From Mycobacterium sp. (lineage in GTDB: Bacteria; Actinomycetota; Actinomycetes; Mycobacteriales; Mycobacteriaceae), in NCBI GenBank assembly GCA_020438865.1, contig JAGQTU010000003.1:62001-126000 (forward strand): a DNA stretch of 64,000 nt, in the 5' to 3' direction. How positions within the stretch are numbered: position 1 is the stretch's first letter; each line of letters begins with the position of its first letter. The notes under the pieces were generated by a model that saw nothing but the letters and a program-made list of their open reading frames with translations, did not search any database and was not told where the DNA came from. Position numbers and translations under genes: made by a program. Of the stretch, positions 1 through 7,741 are shown one piece after another.

Positions 1-17
1 ATGGTGGCATGCGGGTG

Positions 18-53
18 CGGGTACCCACGAGCGACACGCGGTGTGGGTACCCG
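18..53. repeat. 11-bp perfect inverted repeat
   Basis: CGGGTACCCAC (18-28) and GTGGGTACCCG (43-53) are exact reverse complements with a 14-bp loop. It lies just downstream of the minus-strand gene ending at 75. No T-run follows on that strand, so it could be a weak terminator or a protein-binding site. Confidence 0.5.
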
Positions 54-74
54 AGAAAATGTGAAAGCTGTGAC

Positions 75-263
75 TTAAGAGGCGACGATCTCCGGCAGCT
101 TCGCCAGGAGGAACGCCTGGATCGTCGGGTGGCCGCTCTGCTCCACGGCCAGGCGCAGCTTCTCCTCCTCCTGCGGCAACAGCCGGAACTTAACCTGGCG
201 AGTGCGCTGACGGTTCTCGACCCGGCGCTTCTTGGTGTTCTCGGTGACCGCGACCTCAGCCAT
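75..263 (-). CDS. Small ribbon-helix-helix-like protein
   Basis: A 62-residue basic protein. A lysine/arginine-rich start (residues 8-24) is followed by a short strand-like VKFRL and a helix-turn-helix-length segment (EEEKLRLAVEQSG...TIQAFLLAKL). That is the layout of MetJ/Arc-type ribbon-helix-helix or MobC-like plasmid proteins. Such proteins bind operators, partition sites or oriT, but nothing here says which. It diverges from the coiled-coil DNA-binding gene at 414; the shared 150-bp gap should hold both promoters. The family assignment rests on pattern only. Confidence 0.55.
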   Translation of the reverse strand: MAEVAVTENTKKRRVENRQRTRQVKFRLLPQEEEKLRLAVEQSGHPTIQAFLLAKLPEIVAS

Positions 264-413
264 GGAGTAGCCTTCCGATCAGAGCATGACACTTTGTGAA
301 CTGCTGTTTTGCACTGTGTAGCGCAAGTGTAGGGAGCGCCTACCATCAATGTGGGGACCCACTTCGGCGTGTCGGGAATCCTGATGTTGTTTAATTGTCG
401 CTAACAGCGCAAC

Positions 414-956
414 ATGCCTGATCAGCAAGTGCAACTGTGGAGAACAGAGGCGGCGATGGTGGGTAATCGGAGAGAGCCCGACCCGAATCGTCCATGCATC
501 AGCACCGGGGAGGCCGGCCGCGTCCTGCGGTGTCTGCCGATCACTGTCCGACGCCGAATCGAGCGTGGCGAACTCGAGGGCGGCCAGAAGCCCAGCGGTA
601 AGTGGTACGTCTACACCGACCAGGTCCCCGCAGCGGCCCTCGTCAGGGCACGGCTTGGGAACACCGGTGCGGATGATGCCGTCGCGGCATCCGAACGCCT
701 CGCTCGCGACAACGCCGAACTACGCGCCCAACTCGCCGAGCTCAAAGCCGAACGTGCCGAAGAGCGGGCCCGAACAGTCGCGGATCAGAACATCCAGCTC
801 ATCGCCGCCGTACAGGCGATGACCGAAGTGCTGGGCGAGTTCCAACAGGGCACCGAGCACTTCAAGTCCGGATCTGAGCGACTGTCGAATGTCGTCAGTG
901 CCCTACTCGAGACCATGGCCGCGTTCAACACACCCGACAGCCCCGAAGGACTCTGA
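414..956 (+). CDS. HTH plus coiled-coil DNA-binding protein (KfrA-like layout)
   Basis: 180 residues. Residues about 25-70 contain a helix-turn-helix/excisionase-like segment (STGEAGRVLRC, VRRRIERGEL, then a GKWYV wing) as in MerR/Xis-type domains. Residues about 90-165 form a long Ala/Glu/Arg-rich coiled coil. This order resembles plasmid KfrA-type and stability proteins. An in-frame ATG at 456 has a better upstream purine stretch (AGAGGCGG), so the true protein may be 166 residues. It diverges from the small gene at 75-263, and together they could be a partition or regulatory pair, though no ParA is visible. Confidence 0.6.
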   Translation: MPDQQVQLWRTEAAMVGNRREPDPNRPCISTGEAGRVLRCLPITVRRRIERGELEGGQKPSGKWYVYTDQVPAAALVRARLGNTGADDAVAASERLARDNAELRAQLAELKAERAEERARTVADQNIQLIAAVQAMTEVLGEFQQGTEHFKSGSERLSNVVSALLETMAAFNTPDSPEGL

Positions 957-1142
957 ACCCCACTCCCAGGAGAGCCTTCTCTGATCTCTAGTGGATGTGT
1001 GCTCAATCAAACGGAGGCCACGATGCCGCCTGTGCTGGCTGACGAGGTGGCCGTAACAACTCGGCTTGTCTGACAGCGTGAAACGAACCGGGAGCGCGCA
1101 TCCACCAGCCCCCGGGGCAACTTGTAGCGGAAGGCGTTGCGC

Positions 1143-2987
1143 ATGACGAGCAGTATCGGTGCCCAAGAACTCCAAAAAGGAGTCAGCAGCGTCCACGACG
1201 GGCTGATTGCAGCGGCGGGTCGGCTTCTTGTTCCGGTGCCGGCTACTCCGGCGAACCCCAGTAATCCGGATACGGATACGGCGCCTGATGTATACGGCGG
1301 GCCAGGAGTTCCCTCGCCTGGCAAGGTCACCGATTCTCAACCCAAACCGCCGCCGTACCCAGGTACCGACGGCGGATCGCCGTATGGCGCGCCCATAACT
1401 CAACACGGGGCGACGCCGCCTCCCTTGATCGGCTCGGGCGGTAACGGGGTACCGCAGGTCAGCCCGCCGGCCGGCGGCCCACTCGGAACCGCACCGCCGC
1501 CGCCACCGGGGTCAGGCGGGCTCTCGACGGGCGCTGGCCAGGCTGGTGAGGACTACAACACCAGCGGGACTCAGGTCCAGGGCCTCGATGACCGGCTCAC
1601 CCGAGAGATCAATGACGCGGTCGCGCAAAATCAGCAGGCCAGGGACAAGATCACCGCAATTTTGAGCGAGATGAAGACCTATCAGGCCGGGGTCGCCGGC
1701 TCGGGTGATCCGCTGGCGCTGAGCAACTACCAGAAGTACCTCAATGACAAGCTGGCCGCCGTCCAGCAGGTGCTCGATGATGCCCACGTCAATGCGACGG
1801 CCAAACAGCAGATCCTCAAAGACATCGCCGCGGAATACAAGACCTCCGGCCCCCCGAATCCGGCCCCGGCCGCAGCGGACCCAGCGGGGACGAGCGGGCA
1901 GGAGAGTCGGGCATCGGGCAGCGACCCGGCCTCGGACGGCACGTCGGGCTCAGGCGGGGACGCGTCGGGCAGCTCGGATGCCGGCCTGACGGATGTGGGG
2001 GCCGCCCAGGGCGGGGCAGCGCAGGGTCTGATGGACCCGTTCGCAGGCCTGGGCCCGATGCCTGGGATGAACCCGATGATGGGTGGGGGCCTCGGTGACG
2101 CGTTGGGCGCGCTCGGTGGATTGGGTGGATTGGGTGGATCGTTGGGAAGTTCGCTGGCCGGGCTGGGTGCGGCTCCGCTGAGCGCGTTGGGTCCGGCGCT
2201 GGGCAGTCTTGGGTCGCTGGGACAGCTGGGTGGCACCGGATTCACCGACCAGCCGGCGGCTGCGGTCAAGGACGCCGGGGCGTTTAAGGACGACAAACCG
2301 GCCGATCCGGTCGCTTCGAAGGATCCGGCGAGCGCTACCGCTGATACTGCGGCTGATAAGTCCTCTGACCCCTCCAAGGCGGACAAGCCGCTCGCGGCTG
2401 AGGCGGGCTTTAGGGACGACGGTGCCACCGGCGCCGGCGGGCAGGGCGGTACGGCCGAGCAGGCGGCGCGAGACACGGCCGCCGGCGACCCGGGTAAGGC
2501 AGCCCCCGCCGCCGCTCCGGCCAGCGCGCCGGGTGCCCCGACATCCCCGGCCGACGCCGCGAAGACGGTCACGCTGCCCGACGGCACTCCGGTCACCGCG
2601 CCAAATGAGCAGGTGGCCAACGCAACTCGTGCGGTTTTGGGAGGCCAAAGCGTCACCGATGCCTACAAGGCGCAGGGTGTCGATATTCCTCCACCGGGTG
2701 CGCCGGTGACCGCTCCTGTTGACCCGTCGCATCTGCAACCCGGCGACATTGCCCGATTCGAGTCGCGGCCTCCTGTGATGGCGTTGGGTAACGGCAAGAT
2801 CTGGATGGATGGCCAGGTGCAACCTCTCAGCGCTCTAGGGAGCAGCGGCGATTTCCTGGGCTGGAGCAAGCCCGCGGCTCCGACGGCGGTCAGCGCGCAT
2901 GCCGTCACCCCGCTGGCCCCGGCAATGCCGCCTGCTCCTGGCGGACCTTCGCCGTTGATCCCGCCTGGCAGTCCGAGACCGTCGTAG
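1143..2987 (+). CDS. Large Pro/Ala/Gly-rich ESX-associated (Esp-like) protein
   Basis: 614 residues from ATG 1143, preceded by GGAAGG eight bases upstream. A Pro/Gly-rich N-terminus is followed by a helical domain (about residues 135-230, ending in YQKYLNDKLAAVQQVLDDA) that resembles DUF4226-type domains of mycobacterial ESX loci. A long disordered stretch with GLGGLGG repeats follows. The C-terminal domain of about 115 residues (starting LPDGTPVTAP, containing HLQPGDIARF and later GDFLGW) is compact. It has no signal peptide. As first gene of the Esp-like run it is probably a secreted substrate or secretion accessory factor. Family assignment is tentative. Confidence 0.7.
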   Translation: MTSSIGAQELQKGVSSVHDGLIAAAGRLLVPVPATPANPSNPDTDTAPDVYGGPGVPSPGKVTDSQPKPPPYPGTDGGSPYGAPITQHGATPPPLIGSGGNGVPQVSPPAGGPLGTAPPPPPGSGGLSTGAGQAGEDYNTSGTQVQGLDDRLTREINDAVAQNQQARDKITAILSEMKTYQAGVAGSGDPLALSNYQKYLNDKLAAVQQVLDDAHVNATAKQQILKDIAAEYKTSGPPNPAPAAADPAGTSGQESRASGSDPASDGTSGSGGDASGSSDAGLTDVGAAQGGAAQGLMDPFAGLGPMPGMNPMMGGGLGDALGALGGLGGLGGSLGSSLAGLGAAPLSALGPALGSLGSLGQLGGTGFTDQPAAAVKDAGAFKDDKPADPVASKDPASATADTAADKSSDPSKADKPLAAEAGFRDDGATGAGGQGGTAEQAARDTAAGDPGKAAPAAAPASAPGAPTSPADAAKTVTLPDGTPVTAPNEQVANATRAVLGGQSVTDAYKAQGVDIPPPGAPVTAPVDPSHLQPGDIARFESRPPVMALGNGKIWMDGQVQPLSALGSSGDFLGWSKPAAPTAVSAHAVTPLAPAMPPAPGGPSPLIPPGSPRPS

Positions 2988-2997
2988 GGTTTGAGCC

Positions 2998-3297
2998 ATG
3001 CAGACGCAGACCGAGAGCCCCACGTATGTGGAGAGTTCCCGCGATGGGGCGGTCATGGTCGAGATTGACAGTGACGGCTTGGTCCAGCGCGTGCAGATCG
3101 AGCCGGAGGTCAACGCTGAGTGGACCGCCGAGGTGCTTGCTGAGCGGTTGTTCCACCTCTACACATTGGCCGTGATGAGAGCCCGCTGCGATCACTTGAA
3201 GCGGATGAATGAGGCCGGCGCGGATTTGCCGCCCAGCGATGCGTGGCCCAGCCAGGAGCAGGTCGCCGCCTATCGGGCCCGGTGGGTTACCTTTTGA
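2998..3297 (+). CDS. Small ESX-associated YbaB/EspL-like protein
   Basis: 99 residues, starting 10 bp after the upstream stop. The N-terminal half (MVEIDSDGLVQRVQIEPE) has the strand pattern of YbaB/EbfC-fold proteins, and the second half is helical with charged faces. EspL-type proteins of this fold are common beside ESX genes and are thought to act as cytosolic partners of Esp substrates. No catalytic motif is visible. The operon position suggests a chaperone or scaffold for the neighbouring Esp-like proteins; this is inference. Confidence 0.65.
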   Translation: MQTQTESPTYVESSRDGAVMVEIDSDGLVQRVQIEPEVNAEWTAEVLAERLFHLYTLAVMRARCDHLKRMNEAGADLPPSDAWPSQEQVAAYRARWVTF

Positions 3298-3388
3298 GGA
3301 GTCACCACTTGAGGTGGCTGCTGTAAGTGCGGGCCGCCCGTACCCTTGGGTTTTGGGACCATAAGGTCAGACAACAGGAGGGTTTGCC

Positions 3389-3694
3389 GTGGCGAAAGAT
3401 TTGTCGGTCGATGCCGATGCGTGGGAGGACCACGCCCGCTGGTGGGACGGTGAAAGCCGCCGCGCAGCCGAGGCGATGGATGTCTCCGAGGACACCCTGA
3501 CCGCCGCCCGCGGCGCGTTCGGCAAGTTGGGCGCCTCGACGGTGGGTGCGGCCTATGCCGAGGTGCTGGTGGCGCGCCGGGAAGCCGGCCAGCGGCTGGC
3601 GGCGTACGCACAGGGCGTCGCCGAGCACATCCGTCGGGATGTTCAGGGATACACCGACGTCGAGGCGGACGCCGCCCGCACGCTGTCGAACTGA
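3389..3694 (+). CDS. EspC-like (DUF2580/WXG100-like) T7SS substrate
   Basis: 101 residues from GTG 3389 with an excellent ACAGGAGGG ribosome site. It is entirely helical, with tryptophans near the first helix (DHARWWDGE) and a turn around AFGKLGAS. The C-terminus contains YTDVE, matching the YxxxD/E type VII export signal. Size and layout match EspC-family proteins, which form helical hairpins and are exported with a larger EspA/EspB-like partner. The next gene, 25 bp downstream, encodes such a large partner. Confidence 0.75.
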   Translation: MAKDLSVDADAWEDHARWWDGESRRAAEAMDVSEDTLTAARGAFGKLGASTVGAAYAEVLVARREAGQRLAAYAQGVAEHIRRDVQGYTDVEADAARTLSN

Positions 3695-3719
3695 TCCCGA
3701 ACCGGACTGTCCGCTACCC

Positions 3720-5408
3720 ATGCCTGCCTCTCTCAACGTCGATACCGACGGGGTTCGGGACGCTGCTGCGGCCACTGCCGCAGCCCCGGCGTCATCGGCG
3801 ACTCCGGCTGTCGCGGTGACGCCGTGCGCCGCTGACGCGGTGTCGGTGCAGATGGCGACGCGGTTGAGCGGAGCGGCTACGGCGCTGAATGCCGGCACGA
3901 TCGGGGTGCACGCGCGCGCGGCCGCGGCCGGGGAGCATTTGGCGGCCACCGCACAGTCCTACGACGCTCAGGACATTTCCGCGTCCCGCGTCCTGGCCCG
4001 CGGGGTGGCCGGAGGCGGGGGAGTGGTTCCGGTCGCCGCGATGGCAATCCCCGTCCATCCAGCTGCCCCGGCTCCGCCTGGTGTTCCAGCGGGAACGGAG
4101 CCGGTAACCGGAGTCCAGGCCAGCGCGCTGATTCACGGCGGCCCCGGAGCCGACGGATTCGACACTGCGGCAACGATTTTGGCGCACCATGCCGCTGATC
4201 TCGAGCGGTCAGCGGATAAGGTGCGAGCGGCGCGAAACACCTCTGAGTCCAGTTGGGCGTCATCGGCCGCAGACACCGTACAGAGTCACCTGCATCGGCT
4301 GGAGGCCGATTACGTCGCTCAGGCCGAGTCGGCTCGTCGCCTCGCCGGGCAGTTCCGCGCCCATGCCGACGATTACCGGCGCACCAAAGCGGCGATCCCA
4401 ACACCGCAGACGTTCGACACGCTCACGCAGCGCCTGAAGATGGCCGTCGCCGCCAACAACACCCCGCCGACTGTCGGGCTGTACGGGCCGTCAATCGCGG
4501 CCTTGCAGGGACAGCTCGCGGAGGCCAATCACACAGCCATGGCCGCCTACCAGCAATACCGGACCGCCGCTGTCGGCTCGTTGATTCCCGACGTGTCGGG
4601 CAATGGCCAGGGGAGTGCTGCTGATGGGTCGGATTCGGCGGATCAGGGCCCCGCCGAGGAACTCAGTGCGGCCGCTGCGGCCGACGCCGCCGCCGGGGGG
4701 GAGCTCCCCGGGACTGACACACTCTCGTCAGGTGCTGATCCAGCAGCCGCCGCGCTGGGAGGTGATCCCGGCAGCGAGTTGCTGAGCACGGTAGTCCCGG
4801 CGCTTTTGGGCGGCGTCACGGGTCTGGTCGGAGGGTTGGTGAGCGGCCTCGCCGCGGCCGGCCAGGGAGTCCAACAGGCCGGAACGCAACTCGTCGGCGG
4901 ACTCACCCAAGCCGCTACCTCAGCGGCCAATGCTGCGGCCGCTAAAGCGAACCTCCCCGATCTCGCGGCCGACTTCGGAGGTGACCCTGGGTCGCCCGAG
5001 CTGGGCGGTGCCGGTGATTTCGGCGGCGGCGGGGGAGACTTCCCCGGTGCCGGTGACTTCGGCGGCGGCGGTGACTACGGCGGAACCAGTCCGGCATCGC
5101 TGGCTGGGGGAGCCCCTGGCACGTTCCCGGCCGCTGCGCCGGTGACCGCAGCCCCGGCGACCTTCAGCGCGGGTGGGGCGTCGGCGCCAGCCGCGGCCGC
5201 CAGCGCTGGAGGACCCGGCATGATGCCACCGATGATGCCGATGGGGATGGGCGGCGCAGCAGCCGGGGCTGATGCCGACCGCCGGCTGTACCCCGAGCGG
5301 CGGCTGCGGGTCGAATCACCCGCGAACGCCGAGCCGGTCAAGGGACGCCGTGAGGCACGCAAGACACGCGCCAAGAGTGGCGAGGAAAACAGGGAGGGCA
5401 CGCAGTGA
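3720..5408 (+). CDS. Large PE/PPE-like Esp protein (EspA/EspB-like)
   Basis: 562 residues from ATG 3720; the longer reading frame upstream overlaps the EspC-like gene and is not used. An Ala-rich helical N-terminus resembles a PE/DUF2580 unit. A PPE/WXG-like helical block (residues about 150-280) follows, containing SWASSAADTV and the segment AAIPTPQTFDTLTQRLKMAV. The rest is low-complexity Ala/Gly with GAGDFGGGG repeats and a basic C-terminus. The helical block shares the PTPxxFD...RLxMAVAANN pattern with the gene at 10723-12087, so the two are paralogues. It is probably a secreted ESX substrate paired with the upstream EspC-like protein. Confidence 0.7.
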   Translation: MPASLNVDTDGVRDAAAATAAAPASSATPAVAVTPCAADAVSVQMATRLSGAATALNAGTIGVHARAAAAGEHLAATAQSYDAQDISASRVLARGVAGGGGVVPVAAMAIPVHPAAPAPPGVPAGTEPVTGVQASALIHGGPGADGFDTAATILAHHAADLERSADKVRAARNTSESSWASSAADTVQSHLHRLEADYVAQAESARRLAGQFRAHADDYRRTKAAIPTPQTFDTLTQRLKMAVAANNTPPTVGLYGPSIAALQGQLAEANHTAMAAYQQYRTAAVGSLIPDVSGNGQGSAADGSDSADQGPAEELSAAAAADAAAGGELPGTDTLSSGADPAAAALGGDPGSELLSTVVPALLGGVTGLVGGLVSGLAAAGQGVQQAGTQLVGGLTQAATSAANAAAAKANLPDLAADFGGDPGSPELGGAGDFGGGGGDFPGAGDFGGGGDYGGTSPASLAGGAPGTFPAAAPVTAAPATFSAGGASAPAAAASAGGPGMMPPMMPMGMGGAAAGADADRRLYPERRLRVESPANAEPVKGRREARKTRAKSGEENREGTQ

Positions 5409-5770
5409 CACCTGATGAGGAGGTTCAGCAGGTTCTCGACGCTGTTTCACAACTCCGCGCCCGCCACGCCGCCTTCACTGTCGCCTGCCAGGGAATCCAT
5501 GGTGACCAGTTCCACCCCGACGTCCAGGCCCGCTGGGACAACGAAGGCAACCTGCGGGGCATCGACATCGCTCCGAATGCGTTGCGGGACTACACCAATC
5601 TTGAGCTGGAAGACATCATCTCCGATGTCATGCGGCGTACCCGACTCGATGTTGGCGACAAGTTCCAGGCCCTCTTCGACAAGTACCTTGGATTTGACTC
5701 ACCCAGCTTCGACCCCGACATCCTGGGTGTCCCTATGGCACCGCTGCTGCGGACCATCGCCGGCCAGTGA
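5405..5770 (+). CDS. YbaB/EbfC-like small protein
   Basis: 121 residues from GTG 5405, which overlaps the upstream TGA (GTGA), so translation is probably coupled to the large Esp-like gene. The middle region (RWDNEGNLRGIDIAPNAL) has the strand-turn-strand of YbaB-fold proteins, followed by a helix LEDIISDVMRR. Like the 2998 gene it is plausibly a cytosolic binding partner of an Esp-like substrate. No enzymatic motif is seen. Confidence 0.65.
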   Translation: MTPDEEVQQVLDAVSQLRARHAAFTVACQGIHGDQFHPDVQARWDNEGNLRGIDIAPNALRDYTNLELEDIISDVMRRTRLDVGDKFQALFDKYLGFDSPSFDPDILGVPMAPLLRTIAGQ

Positions 5771-5874
5771 ACCCGCGAGACGAAGCGCTCGCCAACGCCG
5801 AAGCCGGACAGCCGATCTCGGCGGCGGAGGTCACCGCGATCGAGACCCTGCTCGCCGCGCTGGGCGGCCGGTGA
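5767..5874 (+). CDS. 35-residue micro-ORF, translationally coupled on both sides
   Basis: GTG 5767 overlaps the upstream stop (GTGA), and its own TGA at 5872-5874 overlaps the next ATG at 5874. The peptide begins MNPRDEALANAEAG and ends in a short helix IETLLAALGGR. Overlap at both ends suggests it is translated, either as a small helical protein or as a coupling cistron. Function unknown. Confidence 0.5.
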   Translation: MNPRDEALANAEAGQPISAAEVTAIETLLAALGGR

Positions 5875-6323
5875 TGGCCGGGCCGGTGCAGCCGCCGCAG
5901 CCGCCCTACGGGCCTCCCCCGTGGCCGATCAACCAGCCCCCGCATCCCAGCGGCTACCCGTACCCCTATCCCGGCGCCTACCCGCCGCCGCCCAACCCGC
6001 GGCGCGTCGAGTACGCGACGGCAATGCTTCTGTGGGCCGTACCCGCCGGCGTGCTGCCGCTGTTCTGGTTCTATTCGCTGTTCGCGATGATGGGCGTCGA
6101 CGTCTGCAGCAACACCTCCCCGTGCCAGTACGGCTTCATCTACGGCGCCTACGGAATGGGCTGGGCCGGCGCCGCCGTCGCAGCAATCGCCTCGTTCCTG
6201 GCGATTCGGAACGCTAAGAAGAGGGGCCGCCAGGCCTTGCCATGGGGGCTGGCCGGCGCTGTGGCGATGGTCGGCTGCGTCGTCGGGTGGTACCTGCTCT
6301 ACAAGGCCGGGCTGCCGTACTAG
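5874..6323 (+). CDS. Proline-rich three-helix membrane protein
   Basis: 149 residues from ATG 5874. About 45 residues of Pro/Tyr-rich cytosolic tail (PYPYPGAYPPPP) precede three predicted membrane segments (about 50-72, 85-110, 122-145). It is last in the Esp-like operon. Small Pro-rich membrane proteins recur in ESX-associated regions, and this could anchor or regulate the Esp proteins encoded upstream. No family is recognised with confidence. Confidence 0.65.
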   Translation: MAGPVQPPQPPYGPPPWPINQPPHPSGYPYPYPGAYPPPPNPRRVEYATAMLLWAVPAGVLPLFWFYSLFAMMGVDVCSNTSPCQYGFIYGAYGMGWAGAAVAAIASFLAIRNAKKRGRQALPWGLAGAVAMVGCVVGWYLLYKAGLPY

Positions 6324-6344
6324 CTCCTCCTCTCTCCCCTCCGG

Positions 6345-7733
6345 CTACGGCCGTGCCAGGTCACTGAACGTGACATAGGCCGACCGGTGAGCAAGTGAGA
6401 GGCGTACTGGGGCCGCTCCCGCCCGGTTTTTCGCCAGTGTGACCTCGACTTCGCCGGCGCGGGGATCGTCCGGTTCGTAGGCGTCGGGCCGGTGGAGCAG
6501 AAGCACAATGTCGGCGTCCTGCTCCAGGCTGCCCGAGTCGCGGAGGTCGGCCAGCATGGGCCTTTTGTCGTGGCGCTGTTCTGGTCCGCGGTTGAGCTGA
6601 GACAGCGCGACAATCGGGATTTCGAGTTCCTTGGCCAGAAGCTTGAGACCGCGGCTGAGATCGGACACTTCCTGCTGTCGGGACTCAAAACGCCGCCCGG
6701 ATGACATCAGTTGCAGGTAGTCGACCACGAGAAGCCGTAAACCGTTGCGTTGCTTGAGCCGCCGAGCTTTAGCGCGGATCTCGGTCAGGGTGAGGTTGGG
6801 GGAGTCGTCGATATAGAGCGGCGCGGAACTGAGGTCGCTCATGCGTGAGGCCAACCTGGCCCAGTCCTGGTCGGTCATTCGCCCTGCCCGCATGTCGGCC
6901 AGCCGGACTTTGGCGTCGGCGGCGAGCAGCCGCATTACGATCTCGGACTTGCTCATCTCAAGGGAAAAGATGACGCTAGGCAGTCCGTGCCGAATGGAGC
7001 AGGCCCGCAACACATCACATGCCATGATCGTCTTCCCGACGCCCGGCCTGGCCGCTATCAAGGTGAGCTGTCCCGGGTGCAGGCCGGTGGTGACTTCGTC
7101 AAGGTCTCGGTATCCGGTAGGTACGCCTTTGGCGAGGCCGCCGTTGGAGGCGATCGCGTCGATCTCGTCCATCGTGGTGGCGAGGAGCGCTTCGAGCGGA
7201 ACGCAGTCGCTTGCAGCACTTCGTTCGGTGACGTCGTAAATCTCGGCCTGGGCCCGGTCGACAACTTCGGTGACTTCCGCTCCTTCGGCACCGGCGTAGC
7301 CGTATTGCGCGACACGGGTTCCGGCCTCGACGAGGCGGCGCAAAATGGCCTTTTCGGCAACGATTCCGGCGTAGTAGCCGGCGTTGGCGGCGGTGGGGAC
7401 GGTGGCAATCAGGGTGTGCAAGTAGGGGGCGCCGCCGATGCGTCGGAGCAGGCCGTGGCGGTCGAGCTCGGCGGCGACAGTGACGGCGTCAGCGGGTTCC
7501 CCGCGGCCGTAGAGGTCGAGGATCGCGTCGTAGACATTTTGGTGAGCGGGTCGGTAGAAGTCGCCCGGGCGGAGGCGTTCCAGCACGTCGGCGACGGCGT
7601 CCTTGCTCAGCAGCATGCCGCCCAGCACCGATTGCTCGGCGGCCAGATCCTGTGGCGGCTGGCGGGGGGAATCCTCTGCGCGAGCAGCGTTGTCGCGGAG
7701 GTGGAGCGGGGGGAGATCGTTGACGAGGGCCAT
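6345..7733 (-). CDS. dnaB: Replicative DNA helicase, DnaB family
   Basis: 462 residues from ATG 7733. The N-terminal DnaB domain (AEQSVLGGML...) is followed by the RecA-like motor with Walker A ARPGVGKT (about residues 224-231) and Walker B VVDYLQLM (about 336). This hexameric 5'-3' helicase unwinds DNA at replication forks. The longer frame to 7877 overlaps the upstream gene, and the ATG used lies 8 bp after the rep-like stop, so the two are an operon. A helicase encoded beside an initiator means this replicon may load its own helicase instead of the host's. Confidence 0.9.
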   Translation of the reverse strand: MALVNDLPPLHLRDNAARAEDSPRQPPQDLAAEQSVLGGMLLSKDAVADVLERLRPGDFYRPAHQNVYDAILDLYGRGEPADAVTVAAELDRHGLLRRIGGAPYLHTLIATVPTAANAGYYAGIVAEKAILRRLVEAGTRVAQYGYAGAEGAEVTEVVDRAQAEIYDVTERSAASDCVPLEALLATTMDEIDAIASNGGLAKGVPTGYRDLDEVTTGLHPGQLTLIAARPGVGKTIMACDVLRACSIRHGLPSVIFSLEMSKSEIVMRLLAADAKVRLADMRAGRMTDQDWARLASRMSDLSSAPLYIDDSPNLTLTEIRAKARRLKQRNGLRLLVVDYLQLMSSGRRFESRQQEVSDLSRGLKLLAKELEIPIVALSQLNRGPEQRHDKRPMLADLRDSGSLEQDADIVLLLHRPDAYEPDDPRAGEVEVTLAKNRAGAAPVRLSLAHRSAYVTFSDLARP

Positions 7734-7741
7734 GGTCGGGT

